A stretch of 64,000 nucleotides of DNA from an uncultured bacterium (GCA_902779645.1 CACZCH010000007.1:1-64000), one strand, 5' to 3'. Positions 32,624 to 41,095 are shown, counted from the first letter of the stretch. Program-made: numbers and translations. The notes: generated by a model from the letters alone, not told the origin.

Positions 32624-33090
32624 CCGCTGCATCCTCCGCTGCATTTGTTTTGGCATTTGTTTAACAGGCAGTTTATTTCAAACGGTTCATTATCCAAAAC
32701 TTTTTTTATAACCAACGGAAAAATTGTCTGTTCAATATATTGGAGTTCTTTGTATAAATCGTCATAATGTTTTTCATTAGTAACAAAAATCGGGTATTGT
32801 GCAATTATACGTTTTGGATTTGTAAAATAGATTGTTATTCCTGTAACTTTTGCTCCGGAAAGAATAGCGTCTTTTAGCGGTTCTTCACTCTCAAAAGCGG
32901 GAAGTAGCGAATAATGACATTTAAGAGTATTCCCGTCATAAGGTTTTTTGTACCCGGCAAGAACAACTAAATCAAAGTTATTGCCGTTTGGAGCAGATGT
33001 GAAAAATTCAAGTTCATAATCCTGCAATTGATATGAAATTGCATCAATAAGCGGTGAATGTTTATCATACAAAACAGCGACTTTTTTCAT
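32611..33090 (-). CDS. Divergent PurN-like formyltransferase-fold protein
   Basis: This 159-residue protein matches the second half of GAR transformylase: HYSLLPAF (H59, normally HPSLLPAF), SGAKVTGITIYF and IIAQYPIFV. The catalytic Asp, normally in a DxGxIIAQ context, is absent (NPKRIIAQ), and the first 40 residues are short, so formyl transfer is unlikely. A unique C terminus is Cys-rich (NKCQNKCSGGCSGCNH) and could bind metal. It forms an operon with the PurD-like gene. TGATACAAT lies six bases before the ATG, fitting the leaderless pattern. Function unknown; a regulatory or moonlighting role is possible. Confidence 0.6.
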   Translation of the reverse strand: MKKVAVLYDKHSPLIDAISYQLQDYELEFFTSAPNGNNFDLVVLAGYKKPYDGNTLKCHYSLLPAFESEEPLKDAILSGAKVTGITIYFTNPKRIIAQYPIFVTNEKHYDDLYKELQYIEQTIFPLVIKKVLDNEPFEINCLLNKCQNKCSGGCSGCNH

Positions 33091-33222
33091 AAAATTATTG
33101 TATCACATATAATAAGCAATAATCACAATATAATATTTTCTATATTATTTCCCTTATCTTATTGACTTTAGAGCCTGTCTATACAATAATATTAGTTAAT
33201 ATAAATTTAAGGTGCGCATATT

Positions 33223-34170
33223 ATGAATTCATTAGTCGAAAAAATAAATTCTTTAAAGCAGGAAAAGAATGCGGTTATTTTAGCGCATTGTTACCAAAAT
33301 GTTGAAGTGGATGAAGTTGCAGATTTTGTGGGTGATTCACTTTACTTAAGCAGAAAAGCAAAAGAAACGAATGCCGATATTATAGTTTTTGCGGGTGTTT
33401 CATTTATGGCAGAAACTGCTAAACTTCTTTCTCCGGAGAAAAAAGTTTTGCTTCCCAGATTAGAAGCAGGATGTTTTATGGCAAACATGATTAATGTTGA
33501 GTCTCTGCGTCAATTTAGAGCTATGCACGAAGGCGTACCTGCTGTATGTTATGTTAATTCTACTGCTGATATCAAGGCTGAATCTGATGTTTGCTGTACA
33601 AGCTCAAATGCGGTAAACGTAGTAAAAAACCTTGCCGAAAGAGAAGGAGTCGATGAGGTTCTTTTTCTTCCTGATACATATTTGGGCAAGTGGGTTGAGG
33701 CTCAATTGGGCGGTAAAATAAAAGTTCACACTTATAATGGTTTTTGTCCTACGCATTTGAGATTAAGAGCTGAGGATGTGGAAAAATCAAGATTAGAGCA
33801 TCCGAATTCTAAAATTTTGGCTCACCCCGAGTGCCATCATACAGTTTCCGAGCTTGCTGATTTTGTTGGAAGTACCAAGGAAATTATGGAGTATGTTCGA
33901 AAAACAAACTTCAAAGAGTATACTATTGCTACTGAAAAGGGCGTGTTTGACAGACTTAAAAGAGATTACAGCAATAAAACTTTCTATCTTTTGAAGGATA
34001 CGCTTGTCTGCCAAAATATGAAATGGAATACTCTTGATGATATTTATAACTCACTTTTAAGAGAAGAGCACGAAATAACATTGGACAGCGAAACATCTGC
34101 TAAAGCTATGGCATGTATAAATAAGATGTTTGAGATTACCCAGTCTCTTACTGTTGCCGGAGGAGTTTAG
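33223..34170 (+). CDS. nadA: Quinolinate synthase A
   Basis: This 315-residue enzyme condenses iminoaspartate with dihydroxyacetone phosphate to quinolinate in NAD synthesis. Motifs include LAHCYQNVEVDEVADFVGDS, the cluster cysteines in EAGCFMANM, CCTSSNAV and a late VCQNMKWNTL segment, plus HPECHH. The 4Fe-4S cluster is oxygen-sensitive, fitting an anaerobe. AAGG(T) precedes the ATG. mnmA starts one base after its stop, so the two are an operon. nadB and nadC are not in the window. Confidence 0.95.
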   Translation: MNSLVEKINSLKQEKNAVILAHCYQNVEVDEVADFVGDSLYLSRKAKETNADIIVFAGVSFMAETAKLLSPEKKVLLPRLEAGCFMANMINVESLRQFRAMHEGVPAVCYVNSTADIKAESDVCCTSSNAVNVVKNLAEREGVDEVLFLPDTYLGKWVEAQLGGKIKVHTYNGFCPTHLRLRAEDVEKSRLEHPNSKILAHPECHHTVSELADFVGSTKEIMEYVRKTNFKEYTIATEKGVFDRLKRDYSNKTFYLLKDTLVCQNMKWNTLDDIYNSLLREEHEITLDSETSAKAMACINKMFEITQSLTVAGGV

Positions 34171-34171
34171 G

Positions 34172-35254
34172 ATGAAAATTCTTGTCGGTATGTCAGGTGG
34201 AGTGGACTCATCTGTTACAGCGCTTTTATTGAAGCAGCAGGGGCATGAAGTTATTGGTGCTACAATGGCGATTTGGGGCGACAGAGGCGTTAAAAATCAG
34301 CTTGCGGATAAGCTTCCCAAAAGACATGGTGCATGCTTTGGGCCTGATGAAAAGGAAGATATTGAAGGTGCAAGAAAGATTGCGAAAGAGATTGGTATTC
34401 CTTTCTATGTGTTTGATTGCGCTGAGCAATACGAAAAAATTGTTTTGGATAATTTTAAAAACGAATATCTGAGCGGTCATACACCAAATCCTTGTATATG
34501 GTGTAATTCGCTGATTAAATTTGGTGTTCTGCCTGAGCTTGCAAAAGCTAACGGAATAGATTTTGACAAATTCGCAACGGGACACTATGCCAGAATTGAA
34601 CAGAACGGAGACAGATTTATTCTTAAGAGAGGAATAAACCCTAAAAAAGACCAGTCTTACTTCTTATATAGGCTTAAACAGGAACAATTATCTAAAATAT
34701 ATTTACCCCTGGGAGATAAAACAAAAGAAGAAATAAGAGATATAGCAAAAGAGTTCGGACTCTCCGTTGCGGAAAAACCTGACAGTCAAGACTTCTATTA
34801 TGGTGATTATAACGAGCTTTTAGGAGTAGAAGAAAAAGAAGGAAATATTGTTAATATAGACGGTAAAGTTTTGGGCACACATAAAGGGATTTGGAATTAT
34901 ACAATCGGCCAAAGAAAAGGAGTCGGAGTTTCTTCAACAGAACCTTTGTACGTTTTGGAGCTCAGAAAAGATACAAACGAAGTTGTAATCGGACCTAAGG
35001 ATAAAACAATGAAAGACACTTTGCGTGCTTCTGATTTGAACTGGATAATTGAACCGACTCAAAAAGTATTAACAAATATTCAGGCAAAAATCCGCTCTAC
35101 TCAACAGCCGACAGGGGTTGAAGCTACAATAGAAGGCGATAACCTCATTGTCAAATTTGATGACATGCAAAAATCCATAGCCATAGGTCAATCAGTCGTT
35201 CTTTATGACGGAGACCTTGTTTTAGGCGGCGGTATTATTACTGAAGTAATGTAA
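34172..35254 (+). CDS. mnmA: tRNA-specific 2-thiouridylase, variant catalytic site
   Basis: This 360-residue PP-loop enzyme has GMSGGVDSS for ATP binding, the cysteine pair C108-I-W-C111 in TPNPCIWCNSLIKFG, and the conserved IGQRKG segment. It adds sulfur to U34 of Lys, Glu and Gln tRNAs. The second catalytic Cys, usually in SQDICF, is replaced by Tyr (SQDFYYGDY, about residues 205-213). A subgroup keeping only a CxxC pair may use an Fe-S cluster instead of a persulfide relay; this is inferred. The start at 34172 follows the nadA stop; an earlier frame from 34130 lies inside nadA. A GGAGG core lies just upstream. Confidence 0.88.
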   Translation: MKILVGMSGGVDSSVTALLLKQQGHEVIGATMAIWGDRGVKNQLADKLPKRHGACFGPDEKEDIEGARKIAKEIGIPFYVFDCAEQYEKIVLDNFKNEYLSGHTPNPCIWCNSLIKFGVLPELAKANGIDFDKFATGHYARIEQNGDRFILKRGINPKKDQSYFLYRLKQEQLSKIYLPLGDKTKEEIRDIAKEFGLSVAEKPDSQDFYYGDYNELLGVEEKEGNIVNIDGKVLGTHKGIWNYTIGQRKGVGVSSTEPLYVLELRKDTNEVVIGPKDKTMKDTLRASDLNWIIEPTQKVLTNIQAKIRSTQQPTGVEATIEGDNLIVKFDDMQKSIAIGQSVVLYDGDLVLGGGIITEVM

Positions 35255-35578
35255 GATTTTGCTCTTTAAGATAACCTCTAAAAACTCCTAAATAAATTGA
35301 TATCTGATACAAGAATGATGAAAAAACATGTCATACTGAGCGGAGGTAAATATAAAGCAAAGTATCTCATCAAGTAATGTCAGTCATTCTTTATTTGTTT
35401 TTTATAAATTTTCACAGAACATCTGTTTGTTAAGAAATGTAAAGACGAATTTTTTGTGGCTTAAATTCAGTTATAATGCTGAATAGAATAGAATAGCATA
35501 GGAAAACTGTGGGCAATTTTTCTACGAAGGAAAACTTTATATATGTAAGCACGAGTTAAATAAAAAGGAAAAGAGAAA
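35255..35578. other. Intergenic region with one repeat arm and a shared upstream element
   Basis: A lone left arm of the palindromic family (GTCATACTGAGCGGAGG...AAAGTATC) occupies 35330-35371. From about 35510 to 35560 the sequence resembles the region upstream of the YD-like gene at 18960 (GGCAATTTTT, then ACTTTATATA). The rest is AT-rich and unassigned. Confidence 0.6.
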
Positions 35579-36100
35579 ATGGGTAACGAATTTGAAGTAA
35601 AATTGCATAAGCCGGAAAGTACAAAATTGTTCAAAACAAATATTGTAAATAAAAGAATAGCAAAAGACTGTTGGATACATGATTACAATTATAAAGGACA
35701 ATTGTTAAAAGCCACACTGCTCGACGTAGCCGGTAAGCCTATTTCTATTTATATGTATGAATATGATGAAAAAGGAAATGAAGTCAAACATATAATAGAT
35801 GACAAAGCAGACGGCAAACCGGATTATATTAATACTAATGAATACGACGACAAAGACAGATTAATAAGAACTACAAATGACTATGATGCTGACGGTAATA
35901 TTGATAATTTTAAATCATATGAATATTATGATAACGGAGGAAAGAGAGAAGAAATAAGATACACGGCTCAACATGACAATTTTAATGATGAGTTTAAGGT
36001 ATTAAAATATGACGAAAAAGGTCGTTGTATTATGAACGTTAATATTCTCGATCCACTTAAACAAGGACACATAGATTTATTTTCTCATCCTGACAAATAA
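35579..36100 (+). CDS. YD-repeat-like hypothetical protein
   Basis: This 173-residue protein has at least three degenerate YD-type repeats: YEYDEKGNEVKHIIDD, NEYDDKDRLIRTTNDYDADG and YEYYDNGGKREEIRY. Such strands build Rhs-like shells in large proteins, but here they form a small stand-alone protein with no signal peptide. The function is unknown. AAAAGGA-type ribosome-binding sequence precedes the ATG. The protein at 18960 has similar repeats and a similar upstream region, suggesting paralogy or co-regulation. Confidence 0.65.
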   Translation: MGNEFEVKLHKPESTKLFKTNIVNKRIAKDCWIHDYNYKGQLLKATLLDVAGKPISIYMYEYDEKGNEVKHIIDDKADGKPDYINTNEYDDKDRLIRTTNDYDADGNIDNFKSYEYYDNGGKREEIRYTAQHDNFNDEFKVLKYDEKGRCIMNVNILDPLKQGHIDLFSHPDK

Positions 36101-36193
36101 CAAACAGACAAAAATTGTAAAAGAATATAATAACAAGTTTTTTATATAAGTCTAAATAAATAAGAATTATACTAAATTTTACTTAAAATAAAT

Positions 36194-36445
36194 CTAGTTA
36201 TCAGGAAGCATAGAAGATATTTCTGCGACTATTCTTGAGATGTCTGCTCCGCCGAATGCAATTTCTAAAATTAAACCTGAATTAATTATGGTTGTTTCAC
36301 GGACTTCCATTGTATCAACATCTATAATGCTGAATTCAACATAATCCTCACCGACATAGTTAATTTTGCCGTATTCAGCTCCGGTTGCCCATCTCAAAAA
36401 TACATATTTATGTTCAAATACTTTAAGTCTGTCTAAAAGTTTCAT
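36194..36445 (-). CDS. Small conserved-looking protein, possible Sm-like barrel
   Basis: This 83-residue protein has alternating beta strands (HKYVFLRWATGAEYGKINYV, DYVEFSIIDVDTMEVRETTI, LILEIAF) and a C-terminal helix. The strand-turn pattern, with a Gly-rich second turn, resembles Sm/Hfq-like barrels, but no diagnostic motif is present and RNA binding is only a guess. AAGG lies seven bases before the ATG. It is a single gene on the minus strand, divergent from panE. Confidence 0.6.
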   Translation of the reverse strand: MKLLDRLKVFEHKYVFLRWATGAEYGKINYVGEDYVEFSIIDVDTMEVRETTIINSGLILEIAFGGADISRIVAEISSMLPDN

Positions 36446-36568
36446 TCAAATACCTTCTCTTGTGTGATAAATGTTGTCTAAATATATACTCTCTTGGAAA
36501 CATTTTAGCACATAATAAAAAATATAACAACTTTTGCAACAATAAGAAATTTGATTTAAAATAGGCTT

Positions 36569-37462
36569 ATGAGAAAAGTTGTTTTAATAGGATTAGGGGC
36601 AGTAGGACTTACTTATGCGGTTAAGCTTAAGGATAAATGTGATTTAAACATTTTGGTAGATAAAACGCGTTTAGAAAAATATAAAAAAAATAAACCCATA
36701 TTTAACGGTGTAGAGCAGGATTTCAATTATGTTCTTCCTGAAGAAGGATTTGATACGGACTTAATTATAATTTCAACCAAGTCACAGGGTTTAGAGAGTG
36801 CTATTAAATGTATTAAAAATTTCGTTTCATCAAAAACACGTATTGTATCTCTGATTAACGGGATATCGTCTGAAAATAAAATTAAACAAATTTATCCGCA
36901 GGCTAAAGTTCTAAAATCGTATTTTATAGGACATAGTGCAGTCAGGAGCGGGAATTCAGTAACTCAAGACGGAGTTGGTGAAATTGTTATTGAAAAAGAT
37001 GATTTTATAGAAGAGTTTTTCTCTGAAACAGGTGTAAATTATTCTGCTCCCAGTGATATTGACTATTCAATGTGGCTCAAATTTACATTTAATTCTTATG
37101 CTAATCCTTTGTCTGCAATACTTGATATGAATTTCGGAGAACTCAAACAGAATGCATATTTTAGAGATTTTTCCAAAAACATTATATATGAGATTAAACA
37201 AATTGCGGAGAAAAAAGGTATAAAAAATTTGGAAAACTTAGAAGCAGATGCTCTTAATTCACTCGACAGAATGTGTGATGACGGAAAAACTTCCACGCAT
37301 CAGGATATTTTAGCAAAGCGTCCTACTGAGATTGATATTTTTAGCGGTGAAGTTATTAGAATGGGGAAAGAACTGGGGATAAAAACCCCATACAATCAAT
37401 TTTTATACGATTTAATAAAAATAAAGGAGGAGAACAATGAACACAGCATTCATACCTGTTAG
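36569..37462 (+). CDS. panE: 2-dehydropantoate 2-reductase (PanE/ApbA family)
   Basis: This 297-residue protein has an N-terminal Rossmann fold with GLGAVG (residues 8-13), the conserved Lys in STKSQG, and the C-terminal helical domain with the substrate-binding Lys/Asn in WLKFTFNSYANPLSA. It reduces ketopantoate to pantoate with NADPH for coenzyme A. TAAAAT lies six bases before the ATG with no ribosome-binding site, so the message is probably leaderless. It overlaps the cytidylyltransferase gene by 26 bp. Related reductases of other ketoacids exist, so the substrate is probable, not certain. Confidence 0.85.
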   Translation: MRKVVLIGLGAVGLTYAVKLKDKCDLNILVDKTRLEKYKKNKPIFNGVEQDFNYVLPEEGFDTDLIIISTKSQGLESAIKCIKNFVSSKTRIVSLINGISSENKIKQIYPQAKVLKSYFIGHSAVRSGNSVTQDGVGEIVIEKDDFIEEFFSETGVNYSAPSDIDYSMWLKFTFNSYANPLSAILDMNFGELKQNAYFRDFSKNIIYEIKQIAEKKGIKNLENLEADALNSLDRMCDDGKTSTHQDILAKRPTEIDIFSGEVIRMGKELGIKTPYNQFLYDLIKIKEENNEHSIHTC

Positions 37463-38141
37463 AGGCGGAAGTAAATCAATTCCTTTAAAAAATATTAAAT
37501 TGATTAACGGAAAACCGCTTGTTTATTGGACGGCCTTAGCTTCACAAAATGCTGAATGCATAGATAAAGTTATTATTGCAACTGATTCTGAGGAGATAAA
37601 ATCAACAGTTCTGAATTTCGGTTTTGATAAACTTGAAGTTTACGACAGAGATAAAACAAATGCTGAAGATACCTCTTCAACAGAGAGTGTTATGCTTGAA
37701 TATATTTCTAAATCAAATTTAAAAGACGAAGATTTGTTTTTCTTAATTCAGGCAACATCGCCAATGCTTAAAGCCGAGCATATAGACGGCATGTATAATG
37801 AATTTTTAGCAGGCAAGTATGACTCTATGTTTACCGGAGTGCGAGAAAAACAATTCAAATGGATTCAACTCCCTCGCCCAAAGGGAGAGGGTTGGGGTGA
37901 GGGGGCAAATCTCTTACAACCCGTAAACTATGATTATCACAACCGTCCCAGGAGACAGGAGTTTGAAGGTTTGATTGCGGAAACGGGCGCATGTTATATA
38001 AATTCCGTCGGAAATATTAAACGCGACCAATGCCGTTTATCAGGCAATATTGGTGCTTATGAAATGCCCTCTTATACAATATACGAGCTTGATGAACCGA
38101 CAGACTGGATAATCGTAGAAGAATTGATGAAAAGAGTATAA
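37437..38141 (+). CDS. CMP-sugar synthetase (NeuA-like) with in-frame repeat-encoded insert
   Basis: This 234-residue nucleotidyltransferase has IPVRGGSKSIPLKNI (residues 6-20), an ATDSEEI strand and LIQATSPMLKAEHID, typical of CMP-acylneuraminate/Kdo-type synthetases that activate an acidic sugar with CTP. Residues about 145-157 (LPRPKGEGWGEGA) are encoded by a palindromic DNA repeat found twice elsewhere in the window, outside genes. It falls after the substrate loop and is followed by the conserved RPRRQ region, so the protein could tolerate it. AAGGAGG precedes the ATG. Substrate could be sialic, legionaminic, pseudaminic acid or Kdo. The neighbouring genes do not decide. Confidence 0.85.
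   Translation: MNTAFIPVRGGSKSIPLKNIKLINGKPLVYWTALASQNAECIDKVIIATDSEEIKSTVLNFGFDKLEVYDRDKTNAEDTSSTESVMLEYISKSNLKDEDLFFLIQATSPMLKAEHIDGMYNEFLAGKYDSMFTGVREKQFKWIQLPRPKGEGWGEGANLLQPVNYDYHNRPRRQEFEGLIAETGACYINSVGNIKRDQCRLSGNIGAYEMPSYTIYELDEPTDWIIVEELMKRV
37871..37907. repeat. CCCTCGCCC/GGGTGAGGG palindromic element, coding copy
   Basis: CCCTCGCCC and GGGAGAGG lie close together, followed by GGGGTGAGGGGG, so the ends can pair. Similar copies are at 46973-47007 and 60062-60096, in the same orientation. This copy is translated. Confidence 0.85.
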
Positions 38142-38146
38142 TATAA

Positions 38147-39070
38147 TTATTTTTTCAATCCGTTTGCCCAGTCTCTTGCAAGCATTTCACCTTTGCCTTC
38201 GGGTTTAACTTTTATGAGACGCAAAAGGCCGTTCCCTGTTTTTACGTCTATACCTTGCTTTGAAAAACGAACGAATTCGCCCAATGAACCTTCAAGGCTT
38301 TCTTCTAAAGGTTCTGTTTCCATAACTTTAACTATTTTGTCCTGATAGGTAAAAAATGCTCCGGGACATTTGTAAACCCCTCTCACGAGGTTGTGGATCT
38401 CTTGTGCCGGCTTTGTCCAATCAATTTTGCACTCTTCTTTTTGGAGTTTATCTGCAAAACAAACTCCATCTTTACATTGTTTTTGTGGTTTTAAAGTTCC
38501 TTCTTTTATTCCGATTAAGGTTTTTTCCAATAATTCGGGCGAGTGCGATGCACATATTTCAAAGAGTTCGACACAGTTCATATTCGGTGTAATGCAAATA
38601 GGCTCTTTCATGCAGATATCTCCGCAATCAAGTCCCAGCTCCGTAATCATTGTACAAATTCCGGTCATTGTATCACCGTTAATGATTGCTCTTTGAATGG
38701 GATTAGCTCCGCGGTATTTCGGGAGTAAAGATACATGAAGATTTATTGTTTCGTATTTTGGTATATCCAAAACTTCCTGAGAAAGGATTTGACCGAATGC
38801 GAAAGTGACGAAAAAGTCAGGCTCCAATTCTTTTAAAGCATTGATAATTTCAGGTTCTTTCCTGATGGATTTTGGTTGAAAAACTTTTATATCATGTTCA
38901 AGTGCGAATTGTTTTATCGGGCTTGGAGTAAGCTTATGCCCTCTGCCTGAAGGTTTATCCGGCTGAGTAACAACGGCAAGAACTTCAAACTTATCGGATT
39001 TATAAAAATGTTCTAATGACGGAAGTCCTATATCGGGGGTTCCAAAATATACGATGCTTATTTTATCCAT
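38147..39070 (-). CDS. fmt: Methionyl-tRNA formyltransferase
   Basis: This 307-residue enzyme formylates the initiator Met-tRNA. It shows the N-terminal formyltransferase domain with SLLPKYRGANPIQRAI (catalytic His in LHVSLLP, Asn in the A-N-P context) and LDCGDI, then a C-terminal OB-like domain (NGLLRLIKVKPEGKGEM). The start overlaps the def stop by 1 bp (TAATG), so def-fmt is an operon, the common bacterial arrangement. Length and motifs are normal. Confidence 0.95.
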   Translation of the reverse strand: MDKISIVYFGTPDIGLPSLEHFYKSDKFEVLAVVTQPDKPSGRGHKLTPSPIKQFALEHDIKVFQPKSIRKEPEIINALKELEPDFFVTFAFGQILSQEVLDIPKYETINLHVSLLPKYRGANPIQRAIINGDTMTGICTMITELGLDCGDICMKEPICITPNMNCVELFEICASHSPELLEKTLIGIKEGTLKPQKQCKDGVCFADKLQKEECKIDWTKPAQEIHNLVRGVYKCPGAFFTYQDKIVKVMETEPLEESLEGSLGEFVRFSKQGIDVKTGNGLLRLIKVKPEGKGEMLARDWANGLKK

Positions 39071-39669
39071 TATTTTTGTTTTTCTTCCTGTTTAGTTTTT
39101 TCTTCCAAAAGCTTTTCTATTTCTGGTTCAAGTTCAGGTTCTTCCAGTATTTTATCCAATTCAAGAGGCGGAAGATTGTGTTCCGAAAGTTGAGCTTCCG
39201 CATCAAATCTGTTGATAACGTGGTCAATAAACAGAACTCCGTTAAGATGGTCAAATTCGTGCTGAATACAACGAGCAAGAAGTGTCCCGTCTTTAGCTTC
39301 CAGTACAAAAGAGCGTCCGTTTCTGTCAAGAGCTTTAACCATAACATTCGCATATCGTTTTACATCCGTAAATGCTTCAGGAAAGCTTAAACACCCTTCG
39401 TGGCTTATTACTGCACCTGATTTTTTGATGATTTTCGGGTTAATAAATACCATAGGGTTTAGAGGTTCATCACCTGTTGAAACATCTATAACAAAGATTC
39501 TTAAGTTTTCTCCGATTTGCGGAGCTGCAAGTCCGACACCATTTTCTTTGTACATAGTATCAAGCAAATCTTCGACAATTGATTTTACTTTTTGAGAAAC
39601 TTTGTGAACTTCTTTTGACGGTTCTCTGAGTGACGGCGTACCGTATTTAACGACTTTTCTTATTGACAT
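39070..39669 (-). CDS. def: Peptide deformylase
   Basis: This 199-residue metalloenzyme removes the N-formyl group from new proteins. Motifs are GVGLAAPQIG, EGCLSFPE (Cys ligand) and QHEFDHLNG (the two His ligands and catalytic Glu). A 40-residue acidic C-terminal tail (rich in EPELEPEIEKLLEEK) goes beyond the catalytic domain. GGAGG precedes the ATG. First gene of the def-fmt operon. Confidence 0.95.
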   Translation of the reverse strand: MSIRKVVKYGTPSLREPSKEVHKVSQKVKSIVEDLLDTMYKENGVGLAAPQIGENLRIFVIDVSTGDEPLNPMVFINPKIIKKSGAVISHEGCLSFPEAFTDVKRYANVMVKALDRNGRSFVLEAKDGTLLARCIQHEFDHLNGVLFIDHVINRFDAEAQLSEHNLPPLELDKILEEPELEPEIEKLLEEKTKQEEKQK

Positions 39670-39791
39670 AAATTAAACCTCCAAGCATAACTCATTTTCT
39701 TTCAAATGAGCTTAACCCTTCTTAACAACAGTTTACCATAAAATGAACATTAATGGTAGAATACTCGTTGTAATATTAAAGGGGTTTTTGT

Positions 39792-40238
39792 ATGCGAAAA
39801 ATTTTAATCCTTTCAGCAATTTTTGTTTTCACTTTGGCACAAGCTTATGCATATTCAATAAAAGTTTATGACGAATATGGAAACAGAGTCGGTACATACA
39901 GAAAAGAAGGAGATAAATATCAGTTGTATGATTTTCATGATAATAAAGTAGATGCTCCTGATATGATAATAAAAGATGCGCCGGACAAAAAAACGCTTAC
40001 AGAATACTCTCAAACTTTTTATGATTCAGATATGAACCCGATTGGTACTTGGCGCTCCGGATATTTTGGAAACAACGGCAGATATTACCCCAGAGGCAGT
40101 GTATTTTATCCTTCGCCATATTATAGAACGAGAAGCCCCTATATAGTAAGACCAAATGCGCGAGGAATAGGCATAAATAATACCAAACCTAACACCTTTG
40201 TAGATACAAGATTTGCAAGATTTCATAATTTTGATTGA
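39792..40238 (+). CDS. Small exported hypothetical protein
   Basis: This 148-residue protein has a signal peptide (MRKILILSAIFVFTLAQAYA, cleavage before YS). The mature part starts with a beta-rich segment (YSIKVYDEYGNRVGTYRKEG) and ends in an Arg/Pro/Tyr-rich tail (RYYPRGSVFYPSPYYRTRSP), which suggests an extended, possibly wall-associated protein. AAAGGGG precedes the ATG. No known family recognised. Confidence 0.72.
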   Translation: MRKILILSAIFVFTLAQAYAYSIKVYDEYGNRVGTYRKEGDKYQLYDFHDNKVDAPDMIIKDAPDKKTLTEYSQTFYDSDMNPIGTWRSGYFGNNGRYYPRGSVFYPSPYYRTRSPYIVRPNARGIGINNTKPNTFVDTRFARFHNFD

Positions 40239-40260
40239 TGTTTTATACATATTAACAACT

Positions 40261-40289
40261 TTGACACAAATATTATTTTTTAAGATAAT
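40261..40289 (+). promoter_or_regulatory. Strong promoter of leaderless ORF6N gene
   Basis: TTGACA, 17 bases, GATAAT, then six bases to the ATG at 40296. The transcript should start at the ATG itself. Confidence 0.75.
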
Positions 40290-40295
40290 TAGTAT

Positions 40296-40805
40296 ATGAA
40301 CGAAGTTATTCAAATTAAGAACCTGATATACACAATCAGAGGGCATAAGGTTATGTTAGACTCTGATTTAGCTATGTTGTACGAAGTCGAAACAAAAGCT
40401 TTGAACCAAGCAGTAAAGAGAAATATTAAAAGATTTCCTTCTAATTTCATGTTTCAACTTACAAAAAATGAGTGGCAAAGTTTAAGGTCACAAATTGTGA
40501 CCTTTAAAAATGATGTCAGAAAATACACCCCCTATGCTTTTACAGAGCAGGGTGTTGCAATGTTGTCATCTGTTCTGCGTTCAGAAAAGGCTATTCAAAT
40601 TAATATACAAATAATGAATACATTCGTTCAAATGAGACAATGGGCAATAGAAAATAAAGATATAGCTCAAAGACTGGCAGAACTTGAGCATTATTTTATT
40701 GAGCATTGCAAAGACCAAAAACAAGATATGAGAAATTTATACGAAGCAATAGAATTGCTTATGGACAGAACAAAACCTTCAAAAATAGGTTTTACAACAG
40801 ATTAA
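40296..40805 (+). CDS. ORF6N-domain protein (phage antirepressor-like)
   Basis: This 169-residue protein has the ORF6N domain (RGHKVMLDSDLAMLYEVETKALNQAVKRN, then RFPSNFMFQLT and YAFTEQGVAMLSSVL), followed by a helical C terminus. The domain is found in phage and mobile-element antirepressors and in free-standing chromosomal genes; its DNA target here is unknown. No phage genes surround it. It has a near-consensus promoter ending six bases before the ATG. It is probably a relic or domesticated regulator. Confidence 0.85.
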   Translation: MNEVIQIKNLIYTIRGHKVMLDSDLAMLYEVETKALNQAVKRNIKRFPSNFMFQLTKNEWQSLRSQIVTFKNDVRKYTPYAFTEQGVAMLSSVLRSEKAIQINIQIMNTFVQMRQWAIENKDIAQRLAELEHYFIEHCKDQKQDMRNLYEAIELLMDRTKPSKIGFTTD

Positions 40806-40828
40806 CACTTATCATCGGAGGAGAAAAA

Positions 40829-41095
40829 ATGATATCCAGATTTATAAACCAATTATTTTATTTTTACTATTTGTTATTAATTATCAGAATATTTTTAACT
40901 TGGATACCAAATATTGATTGGGAATCTCAGCCTTTTGCGGTTATGCGTTCGCTTACGGATCCTTTCTTGAATATATTTAGAGGAATAATTCCTCCAATCG
41001 GCGGTATGCTTGATATTTCACCAATTATAGCATTTTTTGCTTTGCAGTTTTTGCAAATCGGGATTAACTGGATTCTTGCGGCATTAGGATTATGA
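40829..41095 (+). CDS. YggT-family membrane protein
   Basis: This 88-residue protein has two hydrophobic segments at about 5-22 and 60-85 flanking the YggT motif (SLTDPFLNIFRGIIPPIGG). Cyanobacterial and plastid homologues affect membrane or nucleoid organisation. The start at 40829 is decided by GGAGGAG five bases upstream; the longer frame from 40706 lies in the ORF6N gene. It overlaps the next gene by ATGA (4 bp). Confidence 0.88.
   Translation: MISRFINQLFYFYYLLLIIRIFLTWIPNIDWESQPFAVMRSLTDPFLNIFRGIIPPIGGMLDISPIIAFFALQFLQIGINWILAALGL

Noticed and set aside
32623-32656. Earlier start for the PurD-like gene (33 bases upstream)
   Set aside because: The extra residues are a Met-Gln-Arg repeat lying in the preceding gene, and the GGAGG site fits the later ATG.
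40296-40805. Prophage remnant around the ORF6N gene
   Set aside because: Neighbouring genes are ordinary chromosomal ones and no integrase, att repeat or phage structural gene is visible.
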